Below, in pieces: positions 34,101-46,730 of a DNA stretch of 64,000 nucleotides. A program made the translations under genes and the position numbers. The notes under the pieces were generated by a model. That model worked only from the letters and a program-made list of their open reading frames with translations, was not told the origin of the DNA and did not search any database. The DNA comes from Lithospermum erythrorhizon (lineage: Eukaryota > Streptophyta > Magnoliopsida > Boraginales > Boraginaceae). Location: NCBI GenBank assembly GCA_019722365.1, contig JADFUC010002087.1:39479-103478 (forward strand), read 5' to 3'. Position 1 is the stretch's first letter. Every line of letters begins with the position of its first letter.

Positions 34101-34645
34101 TTGTTTTGGTTTCCTTTGGGTGGTTTGAGAGTTGCCATTAGTTGTTTACGTGATCGTCGAGTTGAGAATTTTGGGGCGAAATTCTTATTAGGTGGGTAGA
34201 TTCGCCTAACTGATTTTATTAAATTATATTTATCGGTCGGTGTTGGGACCCGGAGATGATATCAATAATTTTGGAATAGTATCGATATATCGAGACGAGT
34301 CTGAGATGAGTAATAATATATGCCTCGGGGAATAACACATTAGAAATCGGTTTCATTATGAGATTTATGCGGAAAGTGGAAAGTAACGAAATCAAGCGGG
34401 ACTTAAGCCGTTCACTTAATTATCTCACTAAATCCTTATCATGTTTCATCTTCGTCCAAAACAAACAATTCTTTTCTTCCCCCATAGAAGGGCGAAACCC
34501 CCAGCTCCCCCATGAAATTTTTCTTCCATTGCTGATGCTGTGGCTCAGATATTAAAGTTGATTTCATCTTCCATAAATAGATACATACTCATTAAGGTAG
34601 AAAAGTTTGAAGCTTTGTGATATTTTCTTATGTTTTTGGAGAGAG

Positions 34646-34795
34646 TTGACTTTTTGGTTTTGAATTTTTGAAGGTTGTAAATGGTATGAAGTATCCTCTA
34701 GCTTGAATTATGTGATTGTTAGTGATTATAATTGATTTTAGGTGTTGAAATGTGTTGATTAGGTTAGTTTACTTTTAGGTTGACTTTTCTAAATT
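34646..34795 (+). promoter_or_regulatory. TTGAC (W-box-like) pair in LTR C
   Basis: TTGACTTTT is found at 34646 and 34789, in the position and orientation seen in the other LTRs. This is the sparsest cluster of the set. Confidence 0.25.
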
Positions 34796-35666
34796 TGTTT
34801 AAATTGTATTATGATGTTTGGGATCTAACATAGTTGTTTTGGAGTATAAGTGGGATGTTTGATGTTGATTGGAAGAATATTATGAGTTAGGTTTTTGTAT
34901 TTGAGTGGTAATTGGATTTTAAATTTAAGGTTGATTATATGGATTAATTGGTTGAAAAATTGATTTTTTGGATTGATTAGAAGTTGTTTAAAGTGTTGGA
35001 ATTGGGGTAAGGAGGGCCGATTTGATTAGTGATTGGGGTGGTTGGAAGTTCGTTGTTTTTAGTCATTTTACTTGGCGTAGTAATATTTTTCACCTAGAGT
35101 TGTTAAGTTGGTAACTATAATTGTTGTAAGTCGGAGTAATTTTATGGCAGGAACTTTTCGTTGGTTATTTTGGGAGTATTATAAATATGAGATAAGTATA
35201 GAAGTAAGAAGGCTATATTACTAGTTGTATATTATAAGTAGTAATTATAATTTTGAATGCTTATTTAGTGATCGTGGAAAAGATTTGTTGTTGTGATTGT
35301 GTGGAGCTTATATAGCTAGCGAGGTGAGTAGTTATCTGAGGGTGTATATATGTATTTACTTGAATTGTGCGAGCTATGATGTGTTTGTGTGATTACTTTG
35401 AGAGTTATATGAATATTATTGATTGTGATTGATGTTGAGCATGATATTGTGAAATTTTGTGTTATCTTGTTGATTGGATGTTGGAAGTTGAGCTATTGAG
35501 AGATGTTTAGTTGGAATCATAGGTGATTTTGAATGTGTTTTGAGTCAAGTTTTGAGGTGTAAGGCTTTCGGGCTGATTTGACTTGTTGATATTAGATATT
35601 GTTGGATGATTTGGTATTAAAGGAATTACCGAGAGTAGGAAATGATTGTGGGGATAGGATGGATTA

Positions 35667-35832
35667 GTTGTTATTGCCCCTCGTACTTGATGCGAGTGTG
35701 TTGTTATTGCCTTGTACTTTGAGTGCTTGAGTGTGTTGTTATTGCCTCGTACTTTGGTATTAGGTGTGTTGTTATTGCACAAATACTTTGGTAAATAGTG
35801 TTTTTATTGCCTTATACTACGGTCTGAGTGTG
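35667..35832 (+). repeat. Diverged minisatellite in LTR C
   Basis: About five units have the form TTGTTATTGCCTCGTACTTT then GGTATTAGGTGTG. The last unit, GCCTTATACTACGGTCTGAG, links this array to the palindromic array of LTR B, but the inverted-repeat arms have mostly decayed. Confidence 0.7.
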
Positions 35833-36168
35833 TTGTTCTCCTTGTGGGTTGGGGGTTTATATGCATTAGTGGTAGAAAGCCGGATATGTTAGGTTAGTTG
35901 GTTATTGTGTTTGTTGGATGCTTTTGAGGTATAGTTGAGATTGGAGATGGATGATTGATAGCTAGAATTTTGATCTGTTTGGACTTTCGTGGTTAGTTTC
36001 ATGTGGATTATTATTGATTTATCTTTGGTTGGATTCTTTATTGACACATGTAAGCATTGCGATATGTTGTTCCTTGAACTCATAAGTTATAGCATGTATA
36101 AAATTCCCTTGAACTCATAAGTTATGGCTGATATGTATCTTTCTTTTATTATTGGAGGATTATCTTGG

Positions 36169-36206
<38 letters not shown>

Positions 36207-36208
36207 TC

Positions 36209-36254
<46 letters not shown>
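36169..36254 (+). repeat. (TA)n tract in LTR C
   Basis: About 85 bp of almost pure alternating TA, interrupted by GT and TTC. It is self-complementary and lies near the 3' third of the LTR, after the minisatellite. Confidence 0.9.
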
Positions 36255-36775
36255 ATTCTTAGCTATATTTTACCATTTTCGTTGTTTGTGGACTTAGTTC
36301 CTTACAATGATAAGTCGCTGAAACACGTAGCATATACCTGATAGGCGGCATGATTTTTAGGTATCGGAGGTTTGGGTGGCGACTTTGACATCTTCATCTT
36401 GTTTGTGCGATCGTGGTTTGGAGCTTAGGTGAGCGACGGGTGTGATCCTGCGGTCTTGTCCCAGTTGTTGTAGTTGTTGTTTACTGTTTTAGTCATGTCT
36501 ATCGTGGTATTGGATTTCAGGCCGATTTTATTAATGTATTTTGGCAAGCAGGATGTATGTTTGGGGAATTTATGTTTTATGGATTGACTTGTGTGATTAG
36601 GTATCGTCACGGTGGATCGTTTTATTTAAAACCGTCTTTTCAGGACTTTTATTGTAAAATTTCGATTTGTTTAAAAAAAGGTTGTCTTTAAAAATGAGTC
36701 ATCCATCGATTTGGTGGCGGTGTTCGAGGTTCGTGATGAGTCGACCTGGGCGGCCGACTGGGTCGGGTTGTTACA

Positions 36776-39700
36776 TATGAAACCTACGTCTTTGTCTTAG
36801 TTGGGTTAGTAAATACATGTATTGTTGTGGAGGCATTGAAGATGGTGACTTTGCCAGAACGACATTTAGCAGACTTGGGAGTTTCAGAATTGAACAACCT
36901 GGTGCTTTCTGGAAATCTGAAATAGGACTTTATGTTAGTATTACACTGTAAAAAGTGTTGTAATAGGTCTATTTTTATTTTAGGATCATATCAAATATCT
37001 CTAAATGTATTATTTGTCTTATTTTCATGATGTGCATATTAGTTGAGTATACGCTATATGACATGTTAAATAATAACAAATAATATTAATCTACATACTA
37101 ATTTACCATTTTTAATGTTGTGAAACTTATGTCGGGACTCACCGGAGCTGCTTGTGATAGGCGAGGTGTCACTAGTGCGTGGCAGGTATATGATGGATCA
37201 TGTTGAAGTGATTTCTACTAACGTTGTGGGCTTTAGGATAATCATTCCAAACTAACGTATCGGTTTGGTGGTATCTTAGCGATGATTTCCACTAACGTTG
37301 TGGAGGCTTGTGGTGATCGTTGTTGAGTAGGACCACATTAGGAGTGTTAGTGACCTAAGAGTTGTGTCGTGATACACAATTGATTAGTTAATCTACCATT
37401 GTGTTGGGATTCAAAATGTATGCAGTGTTGCCGTTTGGATTCCAACCACAACGGATCTTGGATACCTTGTATATTTTGTGAGATTTGAAATACGAGTATA
37501 ATATTTACAATTTATTTGTAATGTATTAGATGTTTTTGAAAGGCTAACGCTATCTATGATTGTATATTTCTTTTTTATATGATTGGTAGGTAAGTTACCT
37601 TTTTATTTACCTTTTAATTGAGCAGAATTAAAATATAACTTTATTATGTGAAATAAAACAAGTTAAGGAGAAATCCATAAACTTATGGTAACATAGTGTT
37701 ATAAATGCTAAATGCATTTTTCTTCATAAGCCATTGAAGATGGTTATGTGCTAATAAAAGACGAGAAACAAGTACCACAATTACTTGATATTTGGTTTGA
37801 TCTTGTAGACACGTTACATGAACTTAGGTTGAGTGAGCGACGTCGAGATGAAATGATTGAGAGTAATTAATTTTGATCTCAATTAAAGGGATGATTCTAT
37901 GAAGACTAATATGTTATATTCTCTTGCTTAGCACCATCTGACATTAAATGAATAGTTTAATCTCTTTTATAACTCAATTGAGAAAACTGTTGGATGATCT
38001 TGAATGTTGTGTATCTACATTTCAAGACATGTCGTTGGTATCTAGTTTCATCAACAAGATGAACTTTGTTCATGAATTGTGATGAAGCATAAGCTTGTGG
38101 TTTGTATAACCCGGACAAACTGATATTGTCTATTTAGTTCGCCGTCACTTGTAAAGTTGAGTGCACAAAGGAGTATGATTTGAAGTTAATGATTAATTTA
38201 TTATTTCAAGCAGCTAGACACCCGAAGGATATTTAACGCTTGAGAAATAGAAGAGGAGTTTGACAAAACCTCATATCTCAAATAATTTGTTATAAAAAAT
38301 CGCGATGTCATTATGGCTAAGCGCTGTTATCTTAGACAACTGTTTTGACTTCATGGTTTTTGATCATGATTATGATCCAAGAATCTTGTAGAAACGGTAC
38401 AAGGCACGAAAGAAAAGATAATTGAGCTCTTGTGTAATTATAGGTATTTACATTATAAGAGCACAAGTTTAAAATCATCCCGCAGATGGTTGAAACTCCA
38501 AATTATTTTCTTCAGACGAGTATTTCTTATGAAAGACATGATATTTTGAATAACAAACATTTGAGTGAGACTAATGACAAATGACTTTAACAAGATTTGA
38601 GTTTAATCTTGCAAAGATAAATTAGTCAACTCTTTACTAGACTTAAGTAGGAGAATTCGTTAATCTTGGTTTTGGTTCTTCGCCATACAAGTTGATCATG
38701 GATATAAGTCATTGAATGATACATCAGAATTGATAAGAGTGTGGGGAGGACCATATAAATACTATCAAGTTCTAAATAAGTATCATTTTGACATAGTGTC
38801 GTTATCCAAAGAATGAGACATCATTCACGATCTTAAAAGCGTACTTGCTAGAATCGTAAGTAAATAATTGTGTTTAATGAAGTTAAAACCGCGATGGATG
38901 AGTCTTTCAATTTTGTATATCCAAGTAATTTTCATTCTACCTTAGATGTGTCACTAGTTGAGTGATACAAGTAAGAATTGTATTCAATGTAATTAAAACA
39001 CAATGAATGGAATAAAGTCACATATCAAAGTTGTTGCACTTACCTTTAAATTAATTTTATTATTCATACTGTGATGTGACTTCAAGAGTTATGTTTGTGA
39101 ACAAACTTTGAAATGTCTCGAGCAGACAAGTTAGTGTTATGTCGTGATGGTATAATTTAACATGGGTCTAATGTTGAGACTAATAATAAATCATGTCTAC
39201 ATGCTTGGGCGACATTATTTATTTCCATCTATAGAATTATAATTTATTATATGTATAGACTATCTTCATTATAGATATAAAGAATGGAATTAAATATATG
39301 ACTTGAATGTATTCAAGTGACTTCTTAGGAGACACCCGATCGGTGTTGGGACATGATTATATCGAGGAATATTATGTGACATCGCAGTTCACGATGTATT
39401 GCTTAACGATCTAATGTAAAGAGACATGATGTTGTGAATAAAATCCTTTTCGAATAGATGGCTTAAGGTTATATAGTGAAATAGAAGGCGGAATACACGA
39501 GTTTAGTATATAACTCACTCCGTTTACCTTCTAGATGGTGTTGATTTGCTCGAAGTAAAATGTAATTCCACTAAATGAACAATATAGTCTTAAATAAGAT
39601 CAAACATTTGGTTTAGGCCAAGTTGAATGTATTCATTGTGGTTGACTATACCCACGTGTCTATTGAAATTTTCATATTTACCCGGCGTGTTGTAACATGT

Positions 39701-41253
39701 GTGTTTAAGTGAGTGACAAAGAAGAATGTTCCTAAGTAATGATCGGTGATGATGGGTGCTTGACGTTGTTTTGGAAGTTCACATCTCAACGGGAATAAAA
39801 GAGGGAAATTGATTGTGCGTAAGATGTCCAAGTTTGCAAACGAGATGGGGAGTATAATGGAGTCAAAATCCTCGTCTTGATATTTTGATTAAAATCAAAA
39901 AGTCGAAGTGAAGGTGAACATGAGTTCACTTAAAGTTTAGTGGGAGGCGTAAGCGCACGTAATGTCTTGTACATTGAGTAAGGACTTCTATTATAACCTT
40001 GCAAGGTATAATAGTAATTGATTATCGTACATATGTAAGTCCCGATTGCATATATGTGACATATACATATTAGTCACGAATATAAGCTTAGATGATATTT
40101 GCTTGTGAAATTTATAATGAGTCATGAAGTTTGAGGTGAATAAAAATCTGATGGATTAAAATTCTATGATAGGCAGATTCTCTTGTGGCACTGACAACTC
40201 TACATTAGAGTGCAATTTCCCTTGCCAAGTAAGTTTTCAGCGTGATTGAAGTGAGTTGATCTATTACATGGTAATATGACTCACCGTATGCCGTATCGGG
40301 GATCGTATGTTGTACACCATGACCATGACATATCACGATCCCATCATAGGAGTTGTAGGGTTTTACTAAAAATTATTCCATAGCGGATTCGAGATACTGT
40401 AACTTTAAAGAATAGAGTAACTATAGTTGGGGAAATAGATGAGTTGTTGATCTTTGCTTGGGCCGAATGTGAGAATGGTGTCATGGATAGCTATATAAGT
40501 ATGGAATACTATTAGCCAAATGAATTCATTAATGGGGCTTAGTCTAGTATACTTTCGGAGAATAAACTAAAAGCTTGAACTCGGCATTTCTGACACTACT
40601 CAATTAGTATTGTTGATATTTAAATAAAGAATATGCGTTATGAGATAGATGTGTTTTGACATAGCTTTAGTTGTGTTGTAAACCTCGATTATAACTTGAG
40701 ACTTGACTAAGCATACAAAATCTTAGCCATGTTGATTCTATGGTTGAGAAACCGGATAGATGGATGTAAAGACTACTTATGCAGCTGACTTTGCAGTTGG
40801 GGCGTGATTGTAATCATTCTGCAGCCGGGCTGCGTGTCAAAAAGGACCTGAGATTCATGCAGAGTTTAAAGATCCCACGTGTGGACTTGAGCAAGCTTTC
40901 GGAGTTGATATATTCTTACGTGATTAAATCAAGGTTTGATTTCAAGATCAGAAGAAAAAATGAGCGATCAGAGAGTTTCGGTGGGAGTTAGTTCGTTTAC
41001 TTTCTAGAATAAGTTAAGCAATTGATTGAACAAAGTAATTATTGTTTTACAACCTAATTTTTAACTACATTATATGAATACGTAATCCATTCATATAGTC
41101 ATTTATTGTTTCTGATTGGATTGAAATAATAAATCTCAAGCGCCAACTCTACGGTTCTAGGGAAGCGACATGAGTTGACAACTCTTTAAGTTTAGAAACA
41201 TAAGATAGCCATTTTTCCTAATGATTGATTGTTGATCGTTTAGATCATGAGAG
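36776..41253 (+). pseudogene. Second copia family, first internal region (leader remainder, gag/pol remnants)
   Basis: 36776-37600 continues the leader. It matches 47230-47960 of the second internal region (ACGTCTTTGTCTTAGTTGGG/GCGTCTTTGTCTAAGTTGGG, TGTTGAAGTGATTTC, GGATTCAAAATGTATG). 37700-40600 should hold gag, protease and integrase but is too eroded for me to assign. At 40690-40985 an RT scrap is recognisable: KILAMLIL then a W--MDVKT-like stretch, then a degraded Q-SRSW--RFDE--K-F-F-K segment matching the second copy at 50690-50770. Downstream, a 3' leader word GAAACATAAGATAGCC (41194) matches 51997-52012. The region between RT and that word is deleted. Confidence 0.55.
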
Positions 41254-42240
41254 TATTGGAAATCAATGAAAATTGATTCTCTTTTGTTATGTCTGTTGCG
41301 ACAATCGTGTAACAATTCATTTACTAGGTTGGTTAAATGTGATTCTTAGAGCTTAGTGTTAGCCAGTAATTGTATTACTAGTGTGGGTTCATGATAATTT
41401 AAGAGGGGGTTATGAGCGATTGCTAGATCTTACTCATTAATCGTTATAATAATAGTAATGGGTCAATTATTATTATTATACAGCCTATTATCTAAGCCTA
41501 GAAGATCATGCTTGTCTGATGATATTCGAATTATATTTAAATGCGTAAGAAATTAAGCAGACATATTAAAGAATGTATCTCTCAATATTTATATATTTGA
41601 TGAATATATATTGATGAACATCAGTGGTTAAACTTGCAAGTTTAATCAATTAAGCAATTTAAATTGATGAATAGCGATAAGTTGTCGATAGTGACTAAAT
41701 AAGTATTTTAATTGACTTGTCGAGTTAATTAAAATGGAACAACAGTAGTGACTCATTATTTGATTAGACCCATAACGGTCTAATTAAGTTAGCGAGTTAG
41801 TGATTTCTTAACGAGGATTTGCTTAATGGAGTGGAATTAGGCATTTGGTATTTAAAGAAAAGCAGAACTTTCGTTTCATGAAAATCGAGCCACTGCCTCA
41901 CTCTTGGAAAAACCGCCCCTCCTGGTATTTGGAAGAGAATTTCTCTTCCATTTTGTTCCTCACAACTCTAACAAGTTCAAGCTTTCGGATTCGATTCCCT
42001 CCTGGTGTGTACAATCTAGAAGACATCGTTTGGTGTTAGACAAACAATTGGAGAGTTTTCAAGGAAATTCACACTTGGCGAACTGTTGGCTTGAGGAGTT
42101 GGTTTAAATTTAGTCTTCATTTGCAATGTAAGAACTCTTTTATTCATATTGCAATTTATGTGTTTTAGATTAATATACATTATTTTGAGGATACGGGATG
42201 TATGAATTTGGTGTTTTATCACGAGTAAAATTCATACTAG
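41254..42240 (+). repeat. Second copia family, LTR 2 (shared middle LTR)
   Basis: It begins TATTGGAAATCAATGAAAAT after GATCATGAGAG and matches LTR 3 at 52553 nearly base for base over its first 150 bp. It is preceded by the 3' leader of one copy and followed by a degenerate primer-binding site and the leader of another, so it serves both as 3' LTR of the first internal region and 5' LTR of the second. The right edge is approximate. Confidence 0.7.
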
Positions 42241-43024
42241 ATTGCTGATGGCCTTAGAGCCCTCACTTCCCGAGTTTGATGTATTTTTATCTAATTCGAT
42301 TTTTGTGTTGATGTAGTTGTTAATTAAGCTAGATTGATTCATGACTTGTACTTCAATTGATGAATATATAATGAAAAAATCAACCCATTTTGTATGTTAT
42401 CTGCGCCTAAAATCATCATTTCATTGTATTGATTTTGATGATTTGCTATTTGTTTAATTGTTTCGTGAAATGAAAGGGATTAAAACTTGATTAATTTGCA
42501 TTTTAATTTTTTAGGTAGGAATCGTTTTCGATTTCTGAGAGGATTAGATATTTCGAAGAGATTCAAAATTAAATACGTATGTTCTTGGCCATTTTAAATT
42601 CATCTTTAATTTTTCTAGAATTTTTTAAGTACTCAAAAAATTCATTTAATTTTTAGTGTTTTTAGATTTATTGAGAAAAGCTAGAAGTGTTTTGAAGAAA
42701 TTCCATTGAACTTGATGTTAAATAATGTTGTGTTGATGTTTAAGTTGAATCCTAGAAGTTTTGAATTTTAGAGCCTCCAAATTATTTTTACAAAAGATTC
42801 AATTAATTTGAAATTGAAATTAATTAACAATATGTCAAATCGGACTTGCGAAGCGTACAAGCGCGTCCGGGCGCACGGTTGGGCGGTTCGGCCCACCGAG
42901 GGATAGCTCACCGTATACTCCGGCGCCACCGGGCGTGTCGACCGTGGGTGGCCGGAGGCCGATCTTATTTCCGTTGGTCGTCGTCCGTTTTAGAAAATCC
43001 TAAATGTATTTTATGTAATTATTT
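42241..43024 (+). other. Leader of the second internal region with GC-rich hairpin
   Basis: The degenerate primer-binding site ATTGCTGATGGCCTTAGAGC opens it. The leader is AT-rich, except for 42838-42975 where GC is very high. Within that patch 42876-42898 forms a hairpin (CGGTTGGGC ... GCCCACCG, loop GGTTCG). It is interrupted at 43025 by LTR D and resumes at 46731. Confidence 0.5.
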
Positions 43025-43550
43025 TGTAATAATCAGTTCGTACTAATATTAACATAGTATACTAGTTGCTTTCGGTAGAAGTATTTCGAGGAGAAATAAA
43101 AAATTTCAGTTGAATAGTTGAAATACAACGAATCGATTAGGTTGGTGAATGCGTTTCGTTATTTAGGATTCTAAAGTTATGTCGGATGGTAATTATATTA
43201 ATTTGAATTGGTAATATAATTTGAGGGTAGAAATGTTAATGTTTGGAAGTTGATTGTCGAGATAAGTTAAAACGAGAAGTATCGGTCGAATAAACTGTTC
43301 GGATTGTCACCGGTTGGACTATTGGGCCGGCTCGCCACTTAACTTGGCAGCCCGAGCGAAAACAAAAACCCGATTCCCTTCCTACCAGATCGTGGCGTGA
43401 CTCTTCTCCCCCTTTATTTTTTTCTTGATTTCTCTCTCTCCCGTCTTGCGAGCTTTGGACCTGGAGAATTTCTTGGAGAGAACTTTTCATCGTCTCTTGT
43501 TTCAAGGTAAAAAGGTTCGATCTTGTTGAATATTTTGGGAGATCGCCGAG

Positions 43551-43840
43551 TTGACTTTAGTTGAGTTTTGTAATTTGATTTTGGTGTCCAATCGATTCTT
43601 GGATTCTAAATTAGTTATTCTTGAGTTGAAATTACGTATTTGATGTGGAATTCCCCGGACATTTTAAAGATACCGTTGACTTTTTGGAATTTTGGGTTGA
43701 CTTCGGTTTTTTATGAGATATTATTGAATATAATTATTGTTTAGGCTTAGATTATAATATAAGAGTTGATGATAATCGATATCTGGGGTAGAACGTGTTG
43801 TTATAGTTGAGTTGACTTTCGAGTTGATTTTGGGGTTGAC
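43551..43840 (+). promoter_or_regulatory. TTGAC (W-box-like) cluster in LTR D
   Basis: TTGAC cores occur at about 43551, 43676, 43697, 43812 and 43836, all in the same orientation, following TTTCAAGGTAAAAAGG as in LTR A. Confidence 0.35.
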
Positions 43841-44340
43841 TTTTTCTAAAAAAGTTGTTGATAGTATAGATATGTTATTGGACCTTAATTGTGATTGTTT
43901 TGAGGTGAAATTATGATTTATAGGATTGTTGGAGGAATATGCTTGAAATTAGTTTATTAGATTTTGGCAGGTAGTCTTGGGCTTTGGGATTTGAGGTAGA
44001 TTAGAAATGGGTTTGATTAGTTGGAAAAGTTGATATATTGGGTTGATTAGAGTGGTTTGAAAATGTTAGTATTTTGGTTAAGGTGTTGATCGATAATGGG
44101 ATTTACTCGAATAGTTGAAATTCGTCATTTAATAGTCTTGAAACATAGTAACTATACTTAGTAGTTAATTTGTAACTAAAATGGGTTGAAAAGTCGTAAA
44201 TTTAATTAAGATAAGGGTTAAAATTGTTGCGAGTAGTAATTGTTATTTGGTGTTTTTTTTTTTTTTTTTTTTTTTTTGATTAGGCGGGCATTGGGGAAAG
44301 GCACTTGGATCGATTAGGCAGGGACGTTTCCTTGTGCTAA

Positions 44341-44362
44341 CCAAGGTGAGTACTTATCTCGG
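44341..44362 (+). promoter_or_regulatory. Conserved splice-donor-like block in LTR D
   Basis: CCAAGGTGAGTACTTATCTC is the same AG/GTGAGTA block as in the other chromovirus LTRs. It is followed by a short tandem of GTGGTATGATTATGTGAGAA-type words (about 44395-44515). Confidence 0.35.
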
Positions 44363-44945
44363 GTCTTACTTTACGTACTTACTTTAAATTATTGTGGTAT
44401 GTCATTTGTGGTATGACTATGTGAGAATGGTATACATGACATTGTGGTATGATTATGTGAGAATGGTATACATGACATTGAGTATGATTATGTGAGAATA
44501 GTATACGTGTAATTGTTTGATGATTATGTGTGATTCATTTTATTGTGAGCAGTGTTATGATTATGCGATTGTATTTACGTAGGCGTTGAAAGATTGCTTG
44601 AGGTAAGTACTAGGCTTGGGCTTTCCCCGACATGTTCTTGGATTGCAATGACTTGTCGACCTTGTTGTATTTTACGTGGCCTTCTCGGCCTTTGTTGTAT
44701 TTTACGTGACCCAGCTCGGCACTTTTGGTATTTTGTGGCACTTGTCGTGGTTGTGATTGATTTATGATTATGAGATGTTTAGCTGTGTGCTTGGAGATTA
44801 TTTGGGAGTAGAGTAGTTGGTTATCGAGATGTGTTGGTTGGGTATCGTGACTTTGGGTGACTTGAGTATTAGGATGTGACCACATAGTTGGATGATTAGG
44901 GGAGTTGGGGTGGCTCTCGCTTCTTTGCGGGATATGTGGCGTATT

Positions 44946-45206
44946 GGCCTTATACTTTGTGTATAAGTGCGGTTTGCCTTATACTTAGTGTATAGGTGCG
45001 GTGTGCCTTATACTTAGTGTAAAAGTGCGGGGTTTGCCATACTTAGTGTAAAAGTGCGGTTTGCCTTATACTTGGTGTATAAGTGCGGTGTGCATATACT
45101 TAGTATAAGTGCAGTTGGCACCCTTAACTTTGTGTATAAAGTGCGGTTTGTATATACTCAGTATAAGTGCGGTTTGGCCCTTATGCTTCGGTATAAGTGT
45201 GGTGTG
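44946..45206 (+). repeat. Palindromic minisatellite in LTR D
   Basis: About nine units of the form GCCTTATACTTAGTGTATAA then GTGCGGTTT. The arms TTATAC/GTATAA are inverted repeats around a short spacer. Units 3 and 4 have a damaged right arm (GTAAAAG). It is homologous to the array in LTR B and, on the other strand, to that in LTR F. An upstream mini-array of TTTTACGTGGCCTTCTCGGC-like words lies at 44665-44745. Confidence 0.82.
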
Positions 45207-46730
45207 ATTATCTGATTGGTCCATTCTGGGTAGACGGATTGGCGTATGCGCATTAGATGTTGGTATACTTGTGGGGATATGAGAGATAGGTGGTTCGATG
45301 ACTAAGAGTTGTAATTAGTTGTTGAATTCTTGAGTTCTTTATGGGTGATTGTCTTTCTGAGGCTTTTTTATTATATCTCCATATGTTATGTAAAGGACTT
45401 TCTTTGGAATTATGTTGTATGACCTTATTGGTAATGCAGGATATATATATGTCTTGTTCATAGCTGACATGTTGTTTTAAATTTTCTATGGTGTTGTGAT
45501 GTTTATGACTTGTTTATTGGTTATGAGCGTTGTGTTATACTAGATGTTGCCTTGATAGAGGTATAATAGAATTAGGTTTTAGGTTGATTATTGATAATAT
45601 TATGATTTTCTTGAGGGTCCCTAAGTTGGTATTAATCGTTATACATCCTTTAAGGTTAAAAGTTGAGTTGGTTAATGGTTGAGATAACTTTTGAATGAGG
45701 GCATTAGGTATAAAAATTAGAAACTGACGTCCAGGCTAATCTATAGATGATGTTGATGATATTTTATATATATAGTGGAAGTTGGATTCAAACGTGTTAG
45801 TATATAGGTTGTGACACCGGCGTTGATAACGTTGCGGTGAATAGTTCCGTAGACTAAATGAAAAATTTGGTGAGACAATTCCGTGCTTAAGTTATTTGAT
45901 TTAAGAATCGTTGCTCAGTTATTAAGATAATGATACGATTTGGAGGTTCTTACAATAAACATTTAGAAGTCATAAGAGGTGTATGACTATAACTGAGAGT
46001 AGCACTTTAAGGTGAACTAAAGATAAGTGGTTGAGTTGTGTATGCTTGAGTTATGAGATGTTGAGATATATGTTTGAGTTGTATATTGTCGGGAATTAGC
46101 TATACTTAAGAAAGATAACAAATAAGAGATATCTCCCGTGATTAAGAGTGCTGTGAGAGTAAGTTGTTGGCGTGGTGGCTGGATTTGTCGGTGTCGGAGG
46201 AAGCCATTAGGAAAGATTTATCTTGTTGAGAGTAGCATATAAAATATAACTATTGAGGTGGTTAGTCATTAAATAGGTAAGGGTATTAGATTATCCTTGA
46301 TTATATGAGTGGTAGGTTAGCTTTTGTGATGTTGTTTTCATTATTCGACTTTTAGTGACTCCACATTTCCTATGGTAAATTTTATGCCTAGGTTGTTCTT
46401 GAGATGACCGAGATCGTTGGCAGTGGCTAGCATTACCCGCGGAGGTGACGATGGTGGCTTGAAGACCTCAACAGTCATACTTTTATATTCTTTGGAGTTT
46501 TTGTTGTACATAATAATTATTGTTGTAAAACAAATTGTTTGATGTTGTATTTATATTATTACTTTTGTGTGTTGTGGTGTTGGTTAGTTCACCCGATGGA
46601 ATGAGTTGTATTATTTTATTATCACGTTAAATGAACTCATTTTATAGATTTGTCCATCATTGGTGACTCTGTTTATTCGAGTTTATGGCGGTCCCGACTT
46701 CGAGGGGGGGGGGCACAGGTAGTCGTTACA

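Larger units (their letters stand above)
34201..36775 (+). repeat. Chromovirus LTR C (3' LTR)
   Basis: It follows the polypurine-like AGGTGGGTAGA and ends CGGCCGACTGGGTCGGGTTG then TTACA. The first bases are worn (TTCGCCTAACTG in place of TGTAATAACCG). The sequence then tracks LTR B (GGTCGGTG, CCCGGAGATGATAT, AATAATTTTGGAATA). The sequence after 36775 is copia leader again. Confidence 0.75.
43025..46730 (+). repeat. Chromovirus solo LTR D (long subtype)
   Basis: It begins TGTAATAATCAGTTCGTACT and ends GGCACAGGTAGTCGTTACA. It is flanked by ATTT(T) on the left and ATTTT on the right, and the copia leader continues on both sides, so it is a solo LTR. At 3.7 kb it is over a kilobase longer than LTRs A, B, C and E. 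The extra sequence (about 45450-46600) has homology, inverted, to LTR F. It contains a 25-T homopolymer (44253-44277). Confidence 0.75.

Noticed and set aside
43236..43505. 89-codon minus-strand frame, Lys/Glu/Gln-rich
   Set aside because: It is antisense to the pyrimidine-rich untranslated leader of LTR D (TCTCTCTCTCCC), which explains the composition.
44396..44515. Possible CRISPR-like or satellite array (GTGGTATGATTATGTGAGAA)
   Set aside because: Only three imperfect tandem units without regular spacers, inside LTR D; a small LTR tandem duplication.
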